Shown one piece after another: positions 10,942 through 20,042 of a stretch of 64,000 nt of DNA. The stretch comes from Pseudanabaena sp. BC1403 (lineage in GTDB: Bacteria; Cyanobacteriota; Cyanobacteriia; Pseudanabaenales; Pseudanabaenaceae). The notes below the pieces were generated by a model. It saw nothing but the letters and a program-made list of their open reading frames with translations, was not told the origin of the DNA and searched no databases. The DNA is taken from assembly GCF_002914585.1 (NCBI RefSeq), contig NZ_PDDM01000007.1:124001-188000 (forward strand), in the 5' to 3' direction. Both the position numbers and the translations under genes were made by a program. Positions within the stretch are counted from its first letter, which is position 1. Every line of letters starts with the position of its first letter.

Positions 10942-11071
10942 ATTGCGATCGCTTTGATATATACCTATTATAAATGTTATATCTTTGACTTTTTTAATTG
11001 CAGAATGAAGAGGATTTAACTAGTATTAGGATTTGTAGAGTTTTAAATGAGTTTCTTGCATCAATTGCCAT

Positions 11072-11854
11072 TTATTTAATCTTACAAAGATAATAAAGCC
11101 ACATGTCAGAGTTATCGCTTAACTCCTGTTGAGTTGTTATTTCAAGACCACTTTTCCAAGAGTACATTCTGATATTCTCAAAATTTGCTTTTAATTGATT
11201 GAGCTGCTCTTGAGGTCGAATGTAATACTGCTTTAAGCGGAAGTTATGAGATTCATCTTGAATGATTTCATATTCAGAATGTTTTATTTGCTTTAGGGAA
11301 ATTGAACGGTTGAAGAAGCGTAGAAGAGCAAACATGATCATATTGACATAGGTTTTTAGCAGATTTAGGCTAATTTGATTCTGCCATTTAAATTCTCGCT
11401 CTAGCCCTTGTAGACTATGACTTGAAAAGAAGAAATACCCTCCAGATTTACCAACGCGGCTGACTTCTTGCAATACCCGTAACCGATCTAAATGGGATAC
11501 AACATCAATACCATTAAAGCTAAATAAAATAAAGTCGAAAGAGTTATCTTGAAATTGACTCAGATTTCTGGCATCACCCAATTCAACTCTTAATTGTGAA
11601 GATGCTGGAAAACGATTTTGGCAAGCTGTCACCATATTTTCAGAATAATCAATACCAACATATTCCTTAACTACTCTAGAGAAATATTGCGTGGTACGGC
11701 CTCCTCCTATTCCAACATCCAGCATTTTCATATGCGACCATTCATTGCATAGAAGATCTAAAATAGTTTGCTCGGCGGGTTGTAATTGGCGTAACTGTCT
11801 GTAGTGTTGAACAATCTCACGAGCCGTATAAACTTGATGATTATGCTCAAACAT
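11072..11854 (-). CDS. Class I SAM-dependent methyltransferase
   Basis: A 260-residue protein with a Rossmann methyltransferase core: motif I MLDVGIGGGRTTQYF (about residues 44-58), acidic ribose contact YVGIDYSENMV, motif II-like VELGDARNLSQF, and NSFDFILFSFNGIDVV. The C-terminal part carries a hydrophobic stretch (LLKTYVNMIMFALLRFF) and a region typical of small-molecule or surface-glycan methyltransferases. The substrate is unknown. Local composition is AT-rich and the gene has no HIP1 octamer, so recent acquisition is possible. Confidence 0.8.
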   Translation of the reverse strand: MFEHNHQVYTAREIVQHYRQLRQLQPAEQTILDLLCNEWSHMKMLDVGIGGGRTTQYFSRVVKEYVGIDYSENMVTACQNRFPASSQLRVELGDARNLSQFQDNSFDFILFSFNGIDVVSHLDRLRVLQEVSRVGKSGGYFFFSSHSLQGLEREFKWQNQISLNLLKTYVNMIMFALLRFFNRSISLKQIKHSEYEIIQDESHNFRLKQYYIRPQEQLNQLKANFENIRMYSWKSGLEITTQQELSDNSDMWLYYLCKIK

Positions 11855-12093
11855 AATATTTTATGTTTGAATAAGAATTCTGAAAGGGTAGTTGCATTTT
11901 AAAATTAGAAGCGTCAGGTTTATTAACATACCATTTTGAGTGCAACGCTTAAGATCATCCTAATCTCAAATAGCAATCATAAAATTTTAATTGAGCGCTT
12001 ACCAATTTTTTTCGCTAAAGTTAAAAGTACAGACAATCGGTGTAACAATTCCATTGCCCCAAAACAAAGTTTTTATAGCCACCAGAAGTTCCA

Positions 12094-12936
12094 ATGCGAA
12101 AAATAAAGAAAAAACGATACATTCTGCTTCTCATTATTACAGCCTTAGTATTACTGCCTATTTATGCTTTCTGGATTGAGCCCAATCTTTTTGTGGTGAC
12201 ACATCATCGACTCAATCCAGAAATTTCTTCTAATCAAAACAGTTTAAAAATTGTCCAAATTAGTGATCTTCATCTAAAAAAATTTAACGATCGCGCTCAA
12301 AGAATTGCCGAACAAGTTAATAAGCTCCAACCAGATATCGTAGTGTTTACTGGAGATTCTATCGATAAGGCAGAACAGTTAGATGGATACGATCGCTTCT
12401 TATCACTTCTCGATCGCCAAACAGCTAAATATGCGATTTTGGGGAATTGGGAATATAAGGCAAGAGTCAATTTAGAGCTTCTCTCAAAAATATATGCTAC
12501 TTACAATTGCCGCTTATTAGTTAATGAAAGTGCTTTATATAAACAAGGCGATCGCAATCTATTAATAACAGGTATTGATGACTTAGTTAGCCAGCCTAAT
12601 TTAATCAAATCACTTCAAAATATTAATTCCAATCCCAATCATTTATTGCTTGCTCACTCACCCGCATATGTAGACACATTCTCTGCCGATGAGCTGCAAA
12701 TGCTGTCAGCATATAAGCCCAAATATATGCTGACAGGACACACTCATGGCGGACAGCTATCTTTCTTTGGCTTTGCGCCTGTTCTGCCGCCACGTAGTGG
12801 GAACTATGTTAGTGGTTGGTATCAGGCTAATTCAATTTCTGTATATGTATCTCGCGGATTAGGTGTTTCAGTGTTACCTATAAGAATTGGAGCAGTACCT
12901 GAGATCGGCTATTTTGAATGGGTTTTGAAATCGTGA
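12094..12936 (+). CDS. Membrane-anchored metallophosphoesterase (YkuE/YaeI-like)
   Basis: A 280-residue protein with an N-terminal membrane anchor (about residues 8-27, after a basic start) and a calcineurin-type phosphoesterase domain. Metal-ligand motifs are QISDLHL (D-x-H), FTGDSID (GD), LGNWEYK (the GNH position, here GNWE), LLAHSP and TGHTHGGQLS. The Trp in place of the usual His of GNH(D/E) is seen in a subset of this family but may alter catalysis. YaeI-like enzymes act on UDP-diacylglucosamine-type lipids in some bacteria; the substrate here is unknown. The ATG at 12094 gives a coherent anchor. Confidence 0.88.
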   Translation: MRKIKKKRYILLLIITALVLLPIYAFWIEPNLFVVTHHRLNPEISSNQNSLKIVQISDLHLKKFNDRAQRIAEQVNKLQPDIVVFTGDSIDKAEQLDGYDRFLSLLDRQTAKYAILGNWEYKARVNLELLSKIYATYNCRLLVNESALYKQGDRNLLITGIDDLVSQPNLIKSLQNINSNPNHLLLAHSPAYVDTFSADELQMLSAYKPKYMLTGHTHGGQLSFFGFAPVLPPRSGNYVSGWYQANSISVYVSRGLGVSVLPIRIGAVPEIGYFEWVLKS

Positions 12937-12976
12937 GTCGAATTGTTATTTCTATCATTAGCGGTCTTGGCGATCT

Positions 12977-13010
12977 GCATCCCAAAATTGCGATCGCAAT
13001 TTTGGGATGC
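12977..13010. repeat. 34-bp perfect palindrome centred on HIP1
   Basis: GCATCCCAAAATTGCGA followed immediately by its exact reverse complement (17 + 17 bp, no loop). The centre is the HIP1 octamer GCGATCGC. It lies 40 bp after the metallophosphoesterase stop and may act as a terminator or as a protein-binding site. Confidence 0.85.
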
Positions 13011-13050
13011 GAAAACGTGGTCATCATTTAAAAAATAAACCAAGCAACTT

Positions 13051-13093
13051 ATAGCAAAACATAAAATGGCAAAGCCATTTTGTGTTTTGCTAT
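13051..13093. repeat. Hairpin of the AAAATGGC/GCCATTTT family
   Basis: Twenty-base arms (ATAGCAAAACATAAAATGGC, loop AAA, then the complement with one T-G wobble). The same core (CACAAAATGGC ... GCCATTTTGTG) recurs at 34463-34495. Gap 12937-13334 between the phosphoesterase and zwf otherwise holds only the HIP1 palindrome and the Fur-box-like site. Confidence 0.75.
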
Positions 13094-13119
13094 ATTCACA
13101 TTTCTCAGCCCAACAAGCT

Positions 13120-13138
13120 GATAGTGATAATCATTATC
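13120..13138 (+). promoter_or_regulatory. Fur-box-like site upstream of zwf
   Basis: GATAGTGATAATCATTATC matches 18 of 19 positions of the classical Fur box GATAATGATAATCATTATC. It lies about 200 bp upstream of the zwf start and is followed by an AT-rich stretch (ATATATAATA) that could hold a -10 element. It could make zwf-opcA or an unseen short transcript iron- or redox-responsive through a Fur-family repressor. Confidence 0.65.
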
Positions 13139-13334
13139 ATATATAATACAAGGATTAAAGTGGTAGGTACACAAATAAATTTAGATGCTCAAACCCACTA
13201 AGATCACTGAAATTCTTGATTTATTGGCTTTTCCACAAAAATTAAGACCATTGATCCTAAAGGAAAACAGACGATATTGGTGGAAAACTGAATGTATTGG
13301 CTAGAATCTACACTAGCGTTCAACAACCGAGCCT

Positions 13335-14864
13335 GTGGTACAAATACTCGAAAATCCCTTACGGGTTGGTTTACAGCAAGAAAGAACACCTGAACCTCTG
13401 ATCCTTGTGATCTTTGGTGCGTCGGGTGATTTGACTATTCGCAAGCTAGTTCCAGCGATCTATCATCTTAAACAGCAGCGTCGTTTACCGCCAGAACTCA
13501 CAATTGTGGGTGTGGCTCGAAGACCTTGGAGTCATGACTACTTTCGTGAACAAATGCGTGATGGCGTTGAAAAGTTCTCAGTGGGTATTGGCGCTGAAGC
13601 AATTTGGCAAGATTTTGCTGAAGGCTTATATTACCAATCCCTCGATATGAGTAATCTTGAGGATTATAAAAAGCTTGATGAATTTCTAAGTCAAATTGAC
13701 AAAGAAAGGGGTACTCGCGGTAATCGAGTCTTTTATTTAGCCGTTTCACCCAATTACTTTCCCGATGCGATCGAGAAGTTGGGGCAAGCTGGGATGATCA
13801 AGAACGCCAAAAAAACTCGACTTGTAATTGAGAAACCCTTTGGGCGCGATTTGTCATCATGTCAAGATCTCAACCGAATAGTTCGGAATGCTTGTGACGA
13901 AAAACAGATTTATCGGATTGACCATTATTTAGGAAAGGAAACCGTTCAAAATCTTTTGGTGTTGCGATTTGCCAATGCGATTTTTGAACCACTATGGAAT
14001 CGCCAGTTTATCGACCATATCCAAATTACGGTTGCAGAAACCGTTGGTGTTGAAGATAGGGCTGGTTACTATGAAAACTCTGGGGCGCTCAGAGATATGT
14101 TGCAAAATCATTTGATGCAACTTTTCTGCTTGACAGCGATGGAGCCACCCAATGCTATGGATGCGGACTCTCTGCGAAATGAAAAAGTGAAGGTGATTCA
14201 GGCAACCCGACTAGCTGATACTCGCCGATTAGAGCGATCATGTGTGCGAGCGCAATATAGCGAGGGGTGGATGAAAGGTAAACAAGTGGAAGGCTATCGC
14301 CGTGAACCTAATGTGAATCCTGAGTCCTTAGTGCCAACATATGTGGCAATGAAGTTTGAAGTGAATAACTGGCGTTGGCAAGGTGTTCCCTTCTATTTGC
14401 GAACTGGTAAACGGATGCCCAAAAAAGTCAGCGAAATTGCGATTCAGTTTCGTGATGTGCCTTATTTACTGTTTCAGTCTGCGGCAAAGCAGGTCTCACC
14501 AAACGTATTGACACTTAGGATTCAGCCCAATGAAGGTGTTGCCCTGAAGTTTGAGGCAAAGATGCCAGGAGCTGATCTGCGATCGCGTTCGGTGGAAATG
14601 GACTTCGGCTATGGCAAAACCTTTGGTATCGAAGGCTCCGATGCTTATGATCGCTTGTTGCTAGACTGTATGTTAGGCGATCAGACTCTCTTTACACGCG
14701 GTGACGAAGTGGAAGCTGCTTGGAAAGTGGTGACACCCGCGCTTACTGCATGGGAAATGCCTAATGATCCCAGCGTCGTGCCTCAATACGAAGCAGGAAC
14801 TTGGGGACCATCTGAAGCCGAACAACTGATCGAACGTGATGGACGACAGTGGCGACGACTGTAA
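13335..14864 (+). CDS. zwf: Glucose-6-phosphate 1-dehydrogenase
   Basis: A 509-residue enzyme oxidising glucose 6-phosphate with NADP, the entry step of the oxidative pentose phosphate pathway that supports cyanobacteria in the dark. It has the coenzyme motif IFGASGDLT, the substrate motif [13 protein letters not shown], and the C-terminal [20 protein letters not shown]. The GTG start at 13335 is chosen because the N-terminus [16 protein letters not shown] matches the known cyanobacterial Zwf start. It is followed 136 bp later by its activator gene opcA. A Fur-like box lies about 200 bp upstream. Confidence 0.97.
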   Translation: MVQILENPLRVGLQQERTPEPLILVIFGASGDLTIRKLVPAIYHLKQQRRLPPELTIVGVARRPWSHDYFREQMRDGVEKFSVGIGAEAIWQDFAEGLYYQSLDMSNLEDYKKLDEFLSQIDKERGTRGNRVFYLAVSPNYFPDAIEKLGQAGMIKNAKKTRLVIEKPFGRDLSSCQDLNRIVRNACDEKQIYRIDHYLGKETVQNLLVLRFANAIFEPLWNRQFIDHIQITVAETVGVEDRAGYYENSGALRDMLQNHLMQLFCLTAMEPPNAMDADSLRNEKVKVIQATRLADTRRLERSCVRAQYSEGWMKGKQVEGYRREPNVNPESLVPTYVAMKFEVNNWRWQGVPFYLRTGKRMPKKVSEIAIQFRDVPYLLFQSAAKQVSPNVLTLRIQPNEGVALKFEAKMPGADLRSRSVEMDFGYGKTFGIEGSDAYDRLLLDCMLGDQTLFTRGDEVEAAWKVVTPALTAWEMPNDPSVVPQYEAGTWGPSEAEQLIERDGRQWRRL

Positions 14865-14865
14865 T

Positions 14866-15000
14866 CAATTACGAATTGGGGAATTACGAATTACGAATTA
14901 ATAATTTTTCAATTCGTAATTTGTAATTTGTAATTCGTAATTCCCCCTCCCAATTCGTAATTTGCAAATCCCAAATCCCAATCCCTAACTCGTAATTTTC
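14866..15000. repeat. AATTCGTAATT repeat cluster between zwf and opcA
   Basis: The 136-bp spacer is almost wholly made of degenerate copies of AATTCGTAATT on both strands (AATTACGAATT, TTCGTAATTTGTAATT and similar), plus CCCAAATCCCAA-type units. The opposite orientations allow a hairpin around 14896-14905. It is the same unit as at 9792-9845. Confidence 0.8.
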
Positions 15001-16122
15001 ATGAATACGCAAGCAACTTCCGTTGTATCTTTGCAAGCTCCCAAAGATGTATCGGTATCTCAAGTCGAAGCAGAGCTAAGCAAAATCTGGCTGTCCTATG
15101 GTGAAAATTCGGCTGCTCGTGCTACCACTTTTAATCTTTTGGTGTACGAACCAGAAAATATGGATGTGGTATCACGAATGGCTTCTGTTGATGCGATCGT
15201 TTCTCAGAGTCCGTGTCGAGTAGTCGATTTGGTAACTCTGAATGAAGAAGATCAAGGCATATCCGCACAGGTCGCTGCCTATTGCCCGATTCAAAAAAGT
15301 CGTAGCTCTTTGGTTTGCGGTGAATACATCACCCTAACTGGCGCAAAACGAGCATTCGATCGCGTACATAGTATTCTTCCAGAATTATTGATCCCCGACC
15401 TACCTGTATTCTTGTGGTGGAAAGACAGCCCTGCCCCGAATACACGCATGTTTGAGAAGCTGGTTAATTTAAGCGATCGCTTAATTATGGACTCAGCCAC
15501 GTTTGCCAATTCTGAGTCAGATTTACTCAAAGTACAAGGGATGATTCAAGCAAGTACGCAAATTGCGGACTTGAATTGGCAACGACTTGGTCCTTGGCAA
15601 GAGCTTACTGCTCAAGCATTTGACCAACCCGATCGCCGTGCAGCTGTTTGGGAAATTGATGGGATCACCATCGACTACGAACGTGGCAACAGCACCCAAG
15701 CTCTAATGTTTCTCGGCTGGATCGCCAGTCGTCTCGAATGGGAACCAGTTGAACGCAGCTCTGAAGGTGGCGATTACGATATCCAACATATTATTTTTGA
15801 AGGTCGCAACCACATCAAAGTTAAGGCTGAATTAGCAGCAATTCCCATTGGCGATGTTGGTGAGGTAGTTGGAGATCTCATTGGTTTACGCTTGACAGCC
15901 TCTAATCAAAATACGGACGCTTGTAACGTATTTTGCTCAGAATCTACAGGCTGTATGCGAATGGAAGCTGGTGGCGGAGCGCAAAACTATCGCGTTCATC
16001 AAGTATCGCCTTTGTCCGATCAAAGTGCTGATACGCTTCTTGGACAACAATTGCAGCGTTGGGGGCGAGAAGCTCTCTATGAAGAAAGTCTTGCACTAGT
16101 AGCAAAAGTACTAGCACTATAA
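15001..16122 (+). CDS. opcA: Glucose-6-phosphate dehydrogenase assembly protein OpcA
   Basis: A 373-residue non-catalytic partner that activates and oligomerises Zwf. Evidence is the position directly after zwf, the family segments LIPDLPVFLWWKDSPAP, RLIMDSATF and WQELTAQAFDQP, and a C-terminal pair of cysteines in NVFCSESTGCMRME. That CX5C spacing fits the redox-active pair reported for OpcA in Nostoc, where thioredoxin reduction switches the activator off in light; the same regulation is inferred here. Length is somewhat shorter than the roughly 450 residues of other cyanobacterial OpcA proteins. Confidence 0.93.
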   Translation: MNTQATSVVSLQAPKDVSVSQVEAELSKIWLSYGENSAARATTFNLLVYEPENMDVVSRMASVDAIVSQSPCRVVDLVTLNEEDQGISAQVAAYCPIQKSRSSLVCGEYITLTGAKRAFDRVHSILPELLIPDLPVFLWWKDSPAPNTRMFEKLVNLSDRLIMDSATFANSESDLLKVQGMIQASTQIADLNWQRLGPWQELTAQAFDQPDRRAAVWEIDGITIDYERGNSTQALMFLGWIASRLEWEPVERSSEGGDYDIQHIIFEGRNHIKVKAELAAIPIGDVGEVVGDLIGLRLTASNQNTDACNVFCSESTGCMRMEAGGGAQNYRVHQVSPLSDQSADTLLGQQLQRWGREALYEESLALVAKVLAL

Positions 16123-16153
16123 AAAAAGGCTCGCCAGTGCGAGCCTTTTTTAT
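16123..16153. terminator. Terminator after opcA
   Basis: AAAAAAGGCTCGC, a 4-base loop, then GCGAGCCTTTTTT, directly after the opcA stop. A and T runs on both sides let it serve the convergent small membrane-protein gene as well. Confidence 0.9.
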
Positions 16154-16473
16154 TAAAATTCTTCGATTTCTAGTTGCCCGACAATAAAGGCGACACAGCC
16201 AAAAGCACAGGTAATTGGTAGGGGATTTTTTAAAATGAAACTAAATATGGATGCTAGACAAGAAATTGCGATCGCGGCAAATGTCCAAGTCCTCTCGTCA
16301 TCGCTCATGCCTTTGGCATTTTTTATCTTGCGAAGGGTGTCATTCGGGATTGGTAATGGCATCACAGAACTTGGCGGGAAAGCCCAATAATTGCAGCAAC
16401 GTTCAACAAATAGGTCAGTCCAACCATTTTCCTGACACCATTCATCAATCCATTCATCCCGAAAACGCTTCAT
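16153..16473 (-). CDS. Small two-helix membrane protein, unknown function
   Basis: A 106-residue protein I do not recognise. The N-terminal half is soluble and rich in Trp, Cys and acidic residues (DEWIDEWCQENGW, VERCCNYWAFPP), followed by PLPIPNDTLRKI. The C-terminal half has two hydrophobic helices (TFAAIAISCLASIFSFIL and PITCAFGCVAFIVG), so it is probably an integral membrane protein. It is convergent with opcA and shares the terminator. The coding pattern looks genuine because no longer ORF overlaps and the frame ends at the terminator. Confidence 0.6.
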   Translation of the reverse strand: MKRFRDEWIDEWCQENGWTDLFVERCCNYWAFPPSSVMPLPIPNDTLRKIKNAKGMSDDERTWTFAAIAISCLASIFSFILKNPLPITCAFGCVAFIVGQLEIEEF

Positions 16474-16496
16474 ATGCCCAAATCATCAGTAGTTCT

Positions 16497-16546
16497 GTAA
16501 AAGAGAAACATGAGCGGCGCTTGAGTGCTACTCATGTTTCTTTTAC
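16497..16546. repeat. Imperfect hairpin upstream of the small membrane-protein gene
   Basis: GTAAAAGAGAAACATGAG pairs with CTCATGTTTCTTTTAC with a two-base bulge. It lies in the 5' region of the 16153-16473 gene and on the far side of the AI-2E gene terminator, so its role is unclear. Confidence 0.6.
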
Positions 16547-16600
16547 CTAGATTAACAGGATATCTATATGATTGGGGCATTCATTACAAAAACTTAAAGG

Positions 16601-16635
16601 AAACAAAAAACGGCGCAAAGCGCCGCCTTTTGTTT
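16601..16635 (-). terminator. Terminator of the AI-2E family transporter gene
   Basis: AAACAAAA-AA-CGGCGC, loop AAA, GCGCCG-CC-TTTTGTTT: a stem with a small internal loop, about 40 bp downstream of the transporter stop on the minus strand. Confidence 0.7.
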
Positions 16636-16672
16636 ATTGTTTTGAAAGTTATATATCCGTAATTTTTGCCTT

Positions 16673-17770
16673 TTATTTTATGGCGACTTCGGTGTGGACA
16701 TCCGCGATCGCCTCAACTTTACTGGAACCATTCACGCCACGAATTGTGTCAAAAGTACCCTTGATAAAACCTGCGATCGGTACAGCAACTAATAGCCCCA
16801 AAACTCCATTGAGCTTAAAGCCAATATCTAGAGAAATTAACATCCATACTGGATTTAACCCTGTTAACTCACCGACGATACGAGGACCCAGTACATTCTC
16901 CACAATTTGAATAATTGCCACAGCGACTAGTAAAACCTTGACACCAAGCCAGAAATTCTGTAAGGCGATCAATAGGCTAACGGTGATAATCGTGCTAGAG
17001 CCGCCAAGGGGAATTAAACTAGCAATGCCAATACCGAAGCCAAAAAGCTGGGCAAGGGGAACTCCTAAGATTAGCATGGCTGTAGTTTGCAAAATACCAA
17101 GGATTGTCGCTAAAGTAACCTGTCCAACAATAAAGCGCTCAAAATTGCGGGGCAGTAAATTGCGAACTTGATCATTCCATTTCTGGGGTAGCCAACTTAA
17201 TAAGCCATTCCAGAGGAATTCACCACGGATGACAAGAAAAATCGAAAATATCAAGGTCAAAAAGATATTTACCAGACTGCCGATCGCTCCAAAGACAATG
17301 CTAAAAAGTTGAGTTGTTAGCGATCGCAGAACACCCGTTAACTTTTCGATTACTTGATTGAATGTGCCACTAATATCAATTGGTAATTGCTGCGCGATCG
17401 CCCAAGTCTCAAAAATTTGCAACTGTTGCTGTCCCGACTTAATCCATTCAGGTAGTCGGACGATAAGTTCATTCGCCTGCGCCAAAATCAAAGGCACTAG
17501 AAAAATTGCTAACGTCCCTAGTACCATGAAAAATATGAGAATTACCAATCCCGCAGCAATACCACGCTTGACTTTCAATTTGATCAGAAAGCGAATGGGA
17601 TAATCTAGCAAAAACGAAATCACTGTTGCTGTGATGAGAATACTGACCAATGGCTGTAATTCTCGACCAAGCAATAGCAATAACCACCCGTTTAGAAAAA
17701 TTAACGGGAATGTTAAGCCCAGTGAAAACCAACGAGGCAACTTATTGAGGGTCTCAATCATACGAAACAA
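16673..17770 (-). CDS. AI-2E family (PerM/TqsA-type) transporter
   Basis: A 365-residue polytopic membrane protein with about seven or eight hydrophobic helices. Family landmarks are the paired N-terminal helices followed by LDYPIRFLIK, RGIAAGLVILIFF, the long amphipathic middle region with RLPEWIKSGQQQLQIFE, FIVGQVTLATILGI and the re-entrant AIIQIVENVLGPRIVG. Family members export quorum signals, ions or other small molecules; the substrate cannot be told. The start MFRMIETLNKLPR could also be the inner Met at residue 4. It is not visibly in an operon. Confidence 0.88.
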   Translation of the reverse strand: MFRMIETLNKLPRWFSLGLTFPLIFLNGWLLLLLGRELQPLVSILITATVISFLLDYPIRFLIKLKVKRGIAAGLVILIFFMVLGTLAIFLVPLILAQANELIVRLPEWIKSGQQQLQIFETWAIAQQLPIDISGTFNQVIEKLTGVLRSLTTQLFSIVFGAIGSLVNIFLTLIFSIFLVIRGEFLWNGLLSWLPQKWNDQVRNLLPRNFERFIVGQVTLATILGILQTTAMLILGVPLAQLFGFGIGIASLIPLGGSSTIITVSLLIALQNFWLGVKVLLVAVAIIQIVENVLGPRIVGELTGLNPVWMLISLDIGFKLNGVLGLLVAVPIAGFIKGTFDTIRGVNGSSKVEAIADVHTEVAIK

Positions 17771-17840
17771 TGTGAAGCGCTAGGTATCTACTTAAAATTG
17801 TGCGCTAAAAGTGTTGGTTAAAACACAAATTCACTAAAAT

Positions 17841-17895
17841 AAAGAATCAATTTTTGGTGGCGCGGCAAAACCGCGCCACCAAAAATTGATTCTTT
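17841..17895 (-). terminator. Long perfect hairpin at the end of the LivF-type gene
   Basis: Two 25-base perfect arms (17841-17865 and 17871-17895) with loop CAAAA; the stem contains GGTGGCGCGG. The right arm overlaps the LivF-type stop codon by two bases. It is long for a simple terminator. Confidence 0.85.
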
Positions 17896-18595
17896 ATCCT
17901 AGATAAGCCTTACGGACTCTTTCATCAACTAATAAATCCGATGCTTGCCCCTCAATTGTAATCACTCCCGATTCCATTACATAGCCGCGATTAGCATGTT
18001 GTAAAGCTAATGTGGCATTTTGTTCAACCAATAAAATTGTTACTCCATCTTCATTAAGGCTAACAATGGTTTTAAAGATTTCTTTCACAATTTGCGGCGC
18101 TAGGCCCAAGCTAGGCTCATCTAGTAATAGCAACTTGGGGCGACTCATCACTGCACGGGCGATCGCTAGCATTTGCTGTTCGCCACCGCTCAATGTCCCT
18201 GCTAATTGATCGCGTCGTTCACCGAGCCTCGGAAAAATCTGAAATTGCTTTTCGATATCTGCTTTAATCCCCCAGCGATCGCTTCGCAAAAATGCTCCTA
18301 GCTCCAAATTATCCAGCACAGTTTGTCTTGCTAATACTCGCCGCCCCTCTGGGCTATGGGCAATCCCAATTTTGACTATTTGATCTGGTCGTAGATTGGT
18401 AACGTTTTTGCCGTTATAAATAATCTGTCCCGATCGCTGTGAAACAAGACGAGAAATAGTGCGTAAAGTGGTCGTCTTACCTGCGCCATTAGAGCCAATC
18501 AAAGTCACGATTTCGCCTTCATTGATGGTTAAACTCACGTCTTGCAGAGCCTGAATCCCTCCATAGTTAACGCTTAGATTGTTAATGTCTAACAC
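17894..18595 (-). CDS. ABC transporter ATP-binding protein, LivF type
   Basis: A 233-residue ABC ATPase. Walker A is GSNGAGKTTT, the Q-loop region lies near RQTVLDNLELG, the signature is LSGGEQQMLAIARA, Walker B is LLLLDEPSLGLAP and the H-switch region is LLVEQNATLAL. The short length and the NYGGIQALQDVS start are those of LivF, one of two ATPases of branched-chain amino acid (or urea/amide) importers. No permease, binding protein or LivG partner is adjacent, so the rest of the system must lie elsewhere. The gene starts close to TTAAGTGTTAG with an AGGAGG-type site (GTAGGAGGAAAT) just upstream. Confidence 0.9.
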   Translation of the reverse strand: MLDINNLSVNYGGIQALQDVSLTINEGEIVTLIGSNGAGKTTTLRTISRLVSQRSGQIIYNGKNVTNLRPDQIVKIGIAHSPEGRRVLARQTVLDNLELGAFLRSDRWGIKADIEKQFQIFPRLGERRDQLAGTLSGGEQQMLAIARAVMSRPKLLLLDEPSLGLAPQIVKEIFKTIVSLNEDGVTILLVEQNATLALQHANRGYVMESGVITIEGQASDLLVDERVRKAYLG

Positions 18596-18710
18596 TTAAT
18601 AATTTCCTCCTACGCTGTAAAATCTTACCTATAAATCGACATTAACTCTAATTTTCTATTTAAAGTCATCCTAAATTAAACATCACTTCAAAGTTCAATT
18701 TATACCATTA

Positions 18711-20036
18711 ATGAAATTCAGTATATTTTTAACATCAATTTTTATCATCTTAGGATTTATTCTTTGTACAGCCATTGCCATCATTATAAATCCACATATT
18801 TTCACAAGCTTTTTCTCTAACTCTCCCACCAAACTTTTTTATGATATTGAGCATTATTCAAATTTAGCAATACATCAAACTTGTAATGCATTTTATCCCC
18901 TATGGCCGTGGCTAATTAACAGATTAGTAAAACCTCAAACAGTAGATGATGCTGCATTATATTTTCGTGTTTTTAGTAGCTTATTATCATTGATGAGTAT
19001 TCCCCTATTTTTATTTCTGCTATTACAAAATATCAAAAGCTATAAAATAATATCTTTAGTTGCAGTGCTCTATGCAATGAATCCTCTTTCAGTCTTCAGA
19101 ATGATTGGTTATACAGAAGGGATTTTTTCTTTTTTAAGCCTGCTTTTTTTAATTATTCTAAGCAATTTTAAATTAACCTCAAAAACACCTATTAAAAAGG
19201 TTAAATCAATTTATCTATTGATACTTATATTTATTTTGTCTTTGTTGCTTTCATTAACAAGACCTTTTCTTATACAAGCTGCATTTGCTTGTGTATTTGC
19301 ATTGGTCTCAATTTTAGTAATAAATAGATTTCAGAATAGTATAGACTCTTTAAAAATACTTAAAACCTATGGCATAGTAACCCTAATAATTTGCCTTGGT
19401 GCTGCTGTTGGTTATTGCATCTATGGATATTATTGCTTGGAATCAAGAGGAGATTTTTTTGCCCCTTTTCATGATCAGAAAAATTGGGGTAAACAATTAG
19501 GACTTTATCCTCATTTATTTTTTATCCCATTAACTTATGCTGATTTTATATCAATATATTTGCCATTTATAGTATTAATTACATCATGGCTAATTTCTAT
19601 CTCCACTAATATTAGAAAACTAACTTTTGTCATTCCAAAGGTTTGGCAATGGATATTGCTTTTTGCTTATCCACCAGCTTTTTTAGCATTCTATGGCTCT
19701 GACTTTAAAAGAGGTAATTTTTCAAACAAAATAAATAATTTAAGTGGTATTAACTTAACTCATACAGCCAACAATCTATCCACTAGTTATACATTTTGGT
19801 TTTGTGTATACTTTGCTCTAATACATACAGTTATTATTGTTTTTAGTGATCAAAAGTTAACTAGCTTAAGACGTTTTATATTTGGAACTCCTTATTTCTT
19901 TTTTGCGATCGCCTATATAAGTCAATGTTTTCCATCGCGAAAAGTGAGTAAATTGCTTTTGTGGATACTAGGAATATCAAGTATATGGTTAGTGCAGTAT
20001 TGGTTAGACTATGCTAACGGTGTTTGGATTGGCTGA
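18711..20036 (+). CDS. PIG-V-like mannosyltransferase family membrane protein
   Basis: A 441-residue, strongly AT-rich, polytopic protein with roughly ten membrane helices. The pattern after the first helix (TKLFYDIEHYSNLAIHQTCN, then CNAFYPLWPWLINRLV) and ALYAMNPLSVFRMIGYTEG resemble the acidic-aromatic loop and NP-S-F-YTE segment of PIG-V/GPI mannosyltransferase-like proteins (dolichyl-phosphate-sugar users). It would transfer a sugar to a lipid or glycan at the membrane; donor and acceptor are unknown. Almost no HIP1 is present except one near the 3' end, which together with base composition suggests acquisition. Confidence 0.7.
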   Translation: MKFSIFLTSIFIILGFILCTAIAIIINPHIFTSFFSNSPTKLFYDIEHYSNLAIHQTCNAFYPLWPWLINRLVKPQTVDDAALYFRVFSSLLSLMSIPLFLFLLLQNIKSYKIISLVAVLYAMNPLSVFRMIGYTEGIFSFLSLLFLIILSNFKLTSKTPIKKVKSIYLLILIFILSLLLSLTRPFLIQAAFACVFALVSILVINRFQNSIDSLKILKTYGIVTLIICLGAAVGYCIYGYYCLESRGDFFAPFHDQKNWGKQLGLYPHLFFIPLTYADFISIYLPFIVLITSWLISISTNIRKLTFVIPKVWQWILLFAYPPAFLAFYGSDFKRGNFSNKINNLSGINLTHTANNLSTSYTFWFCVYFALIHTVIIVFSDQKLTSLRRFIFGTPYFFFAIAYISQCFPSRKVSKLLLWILGISSIWLVQYWLDYANGVWIG

Positions 20037-20042
20037 TTAATC

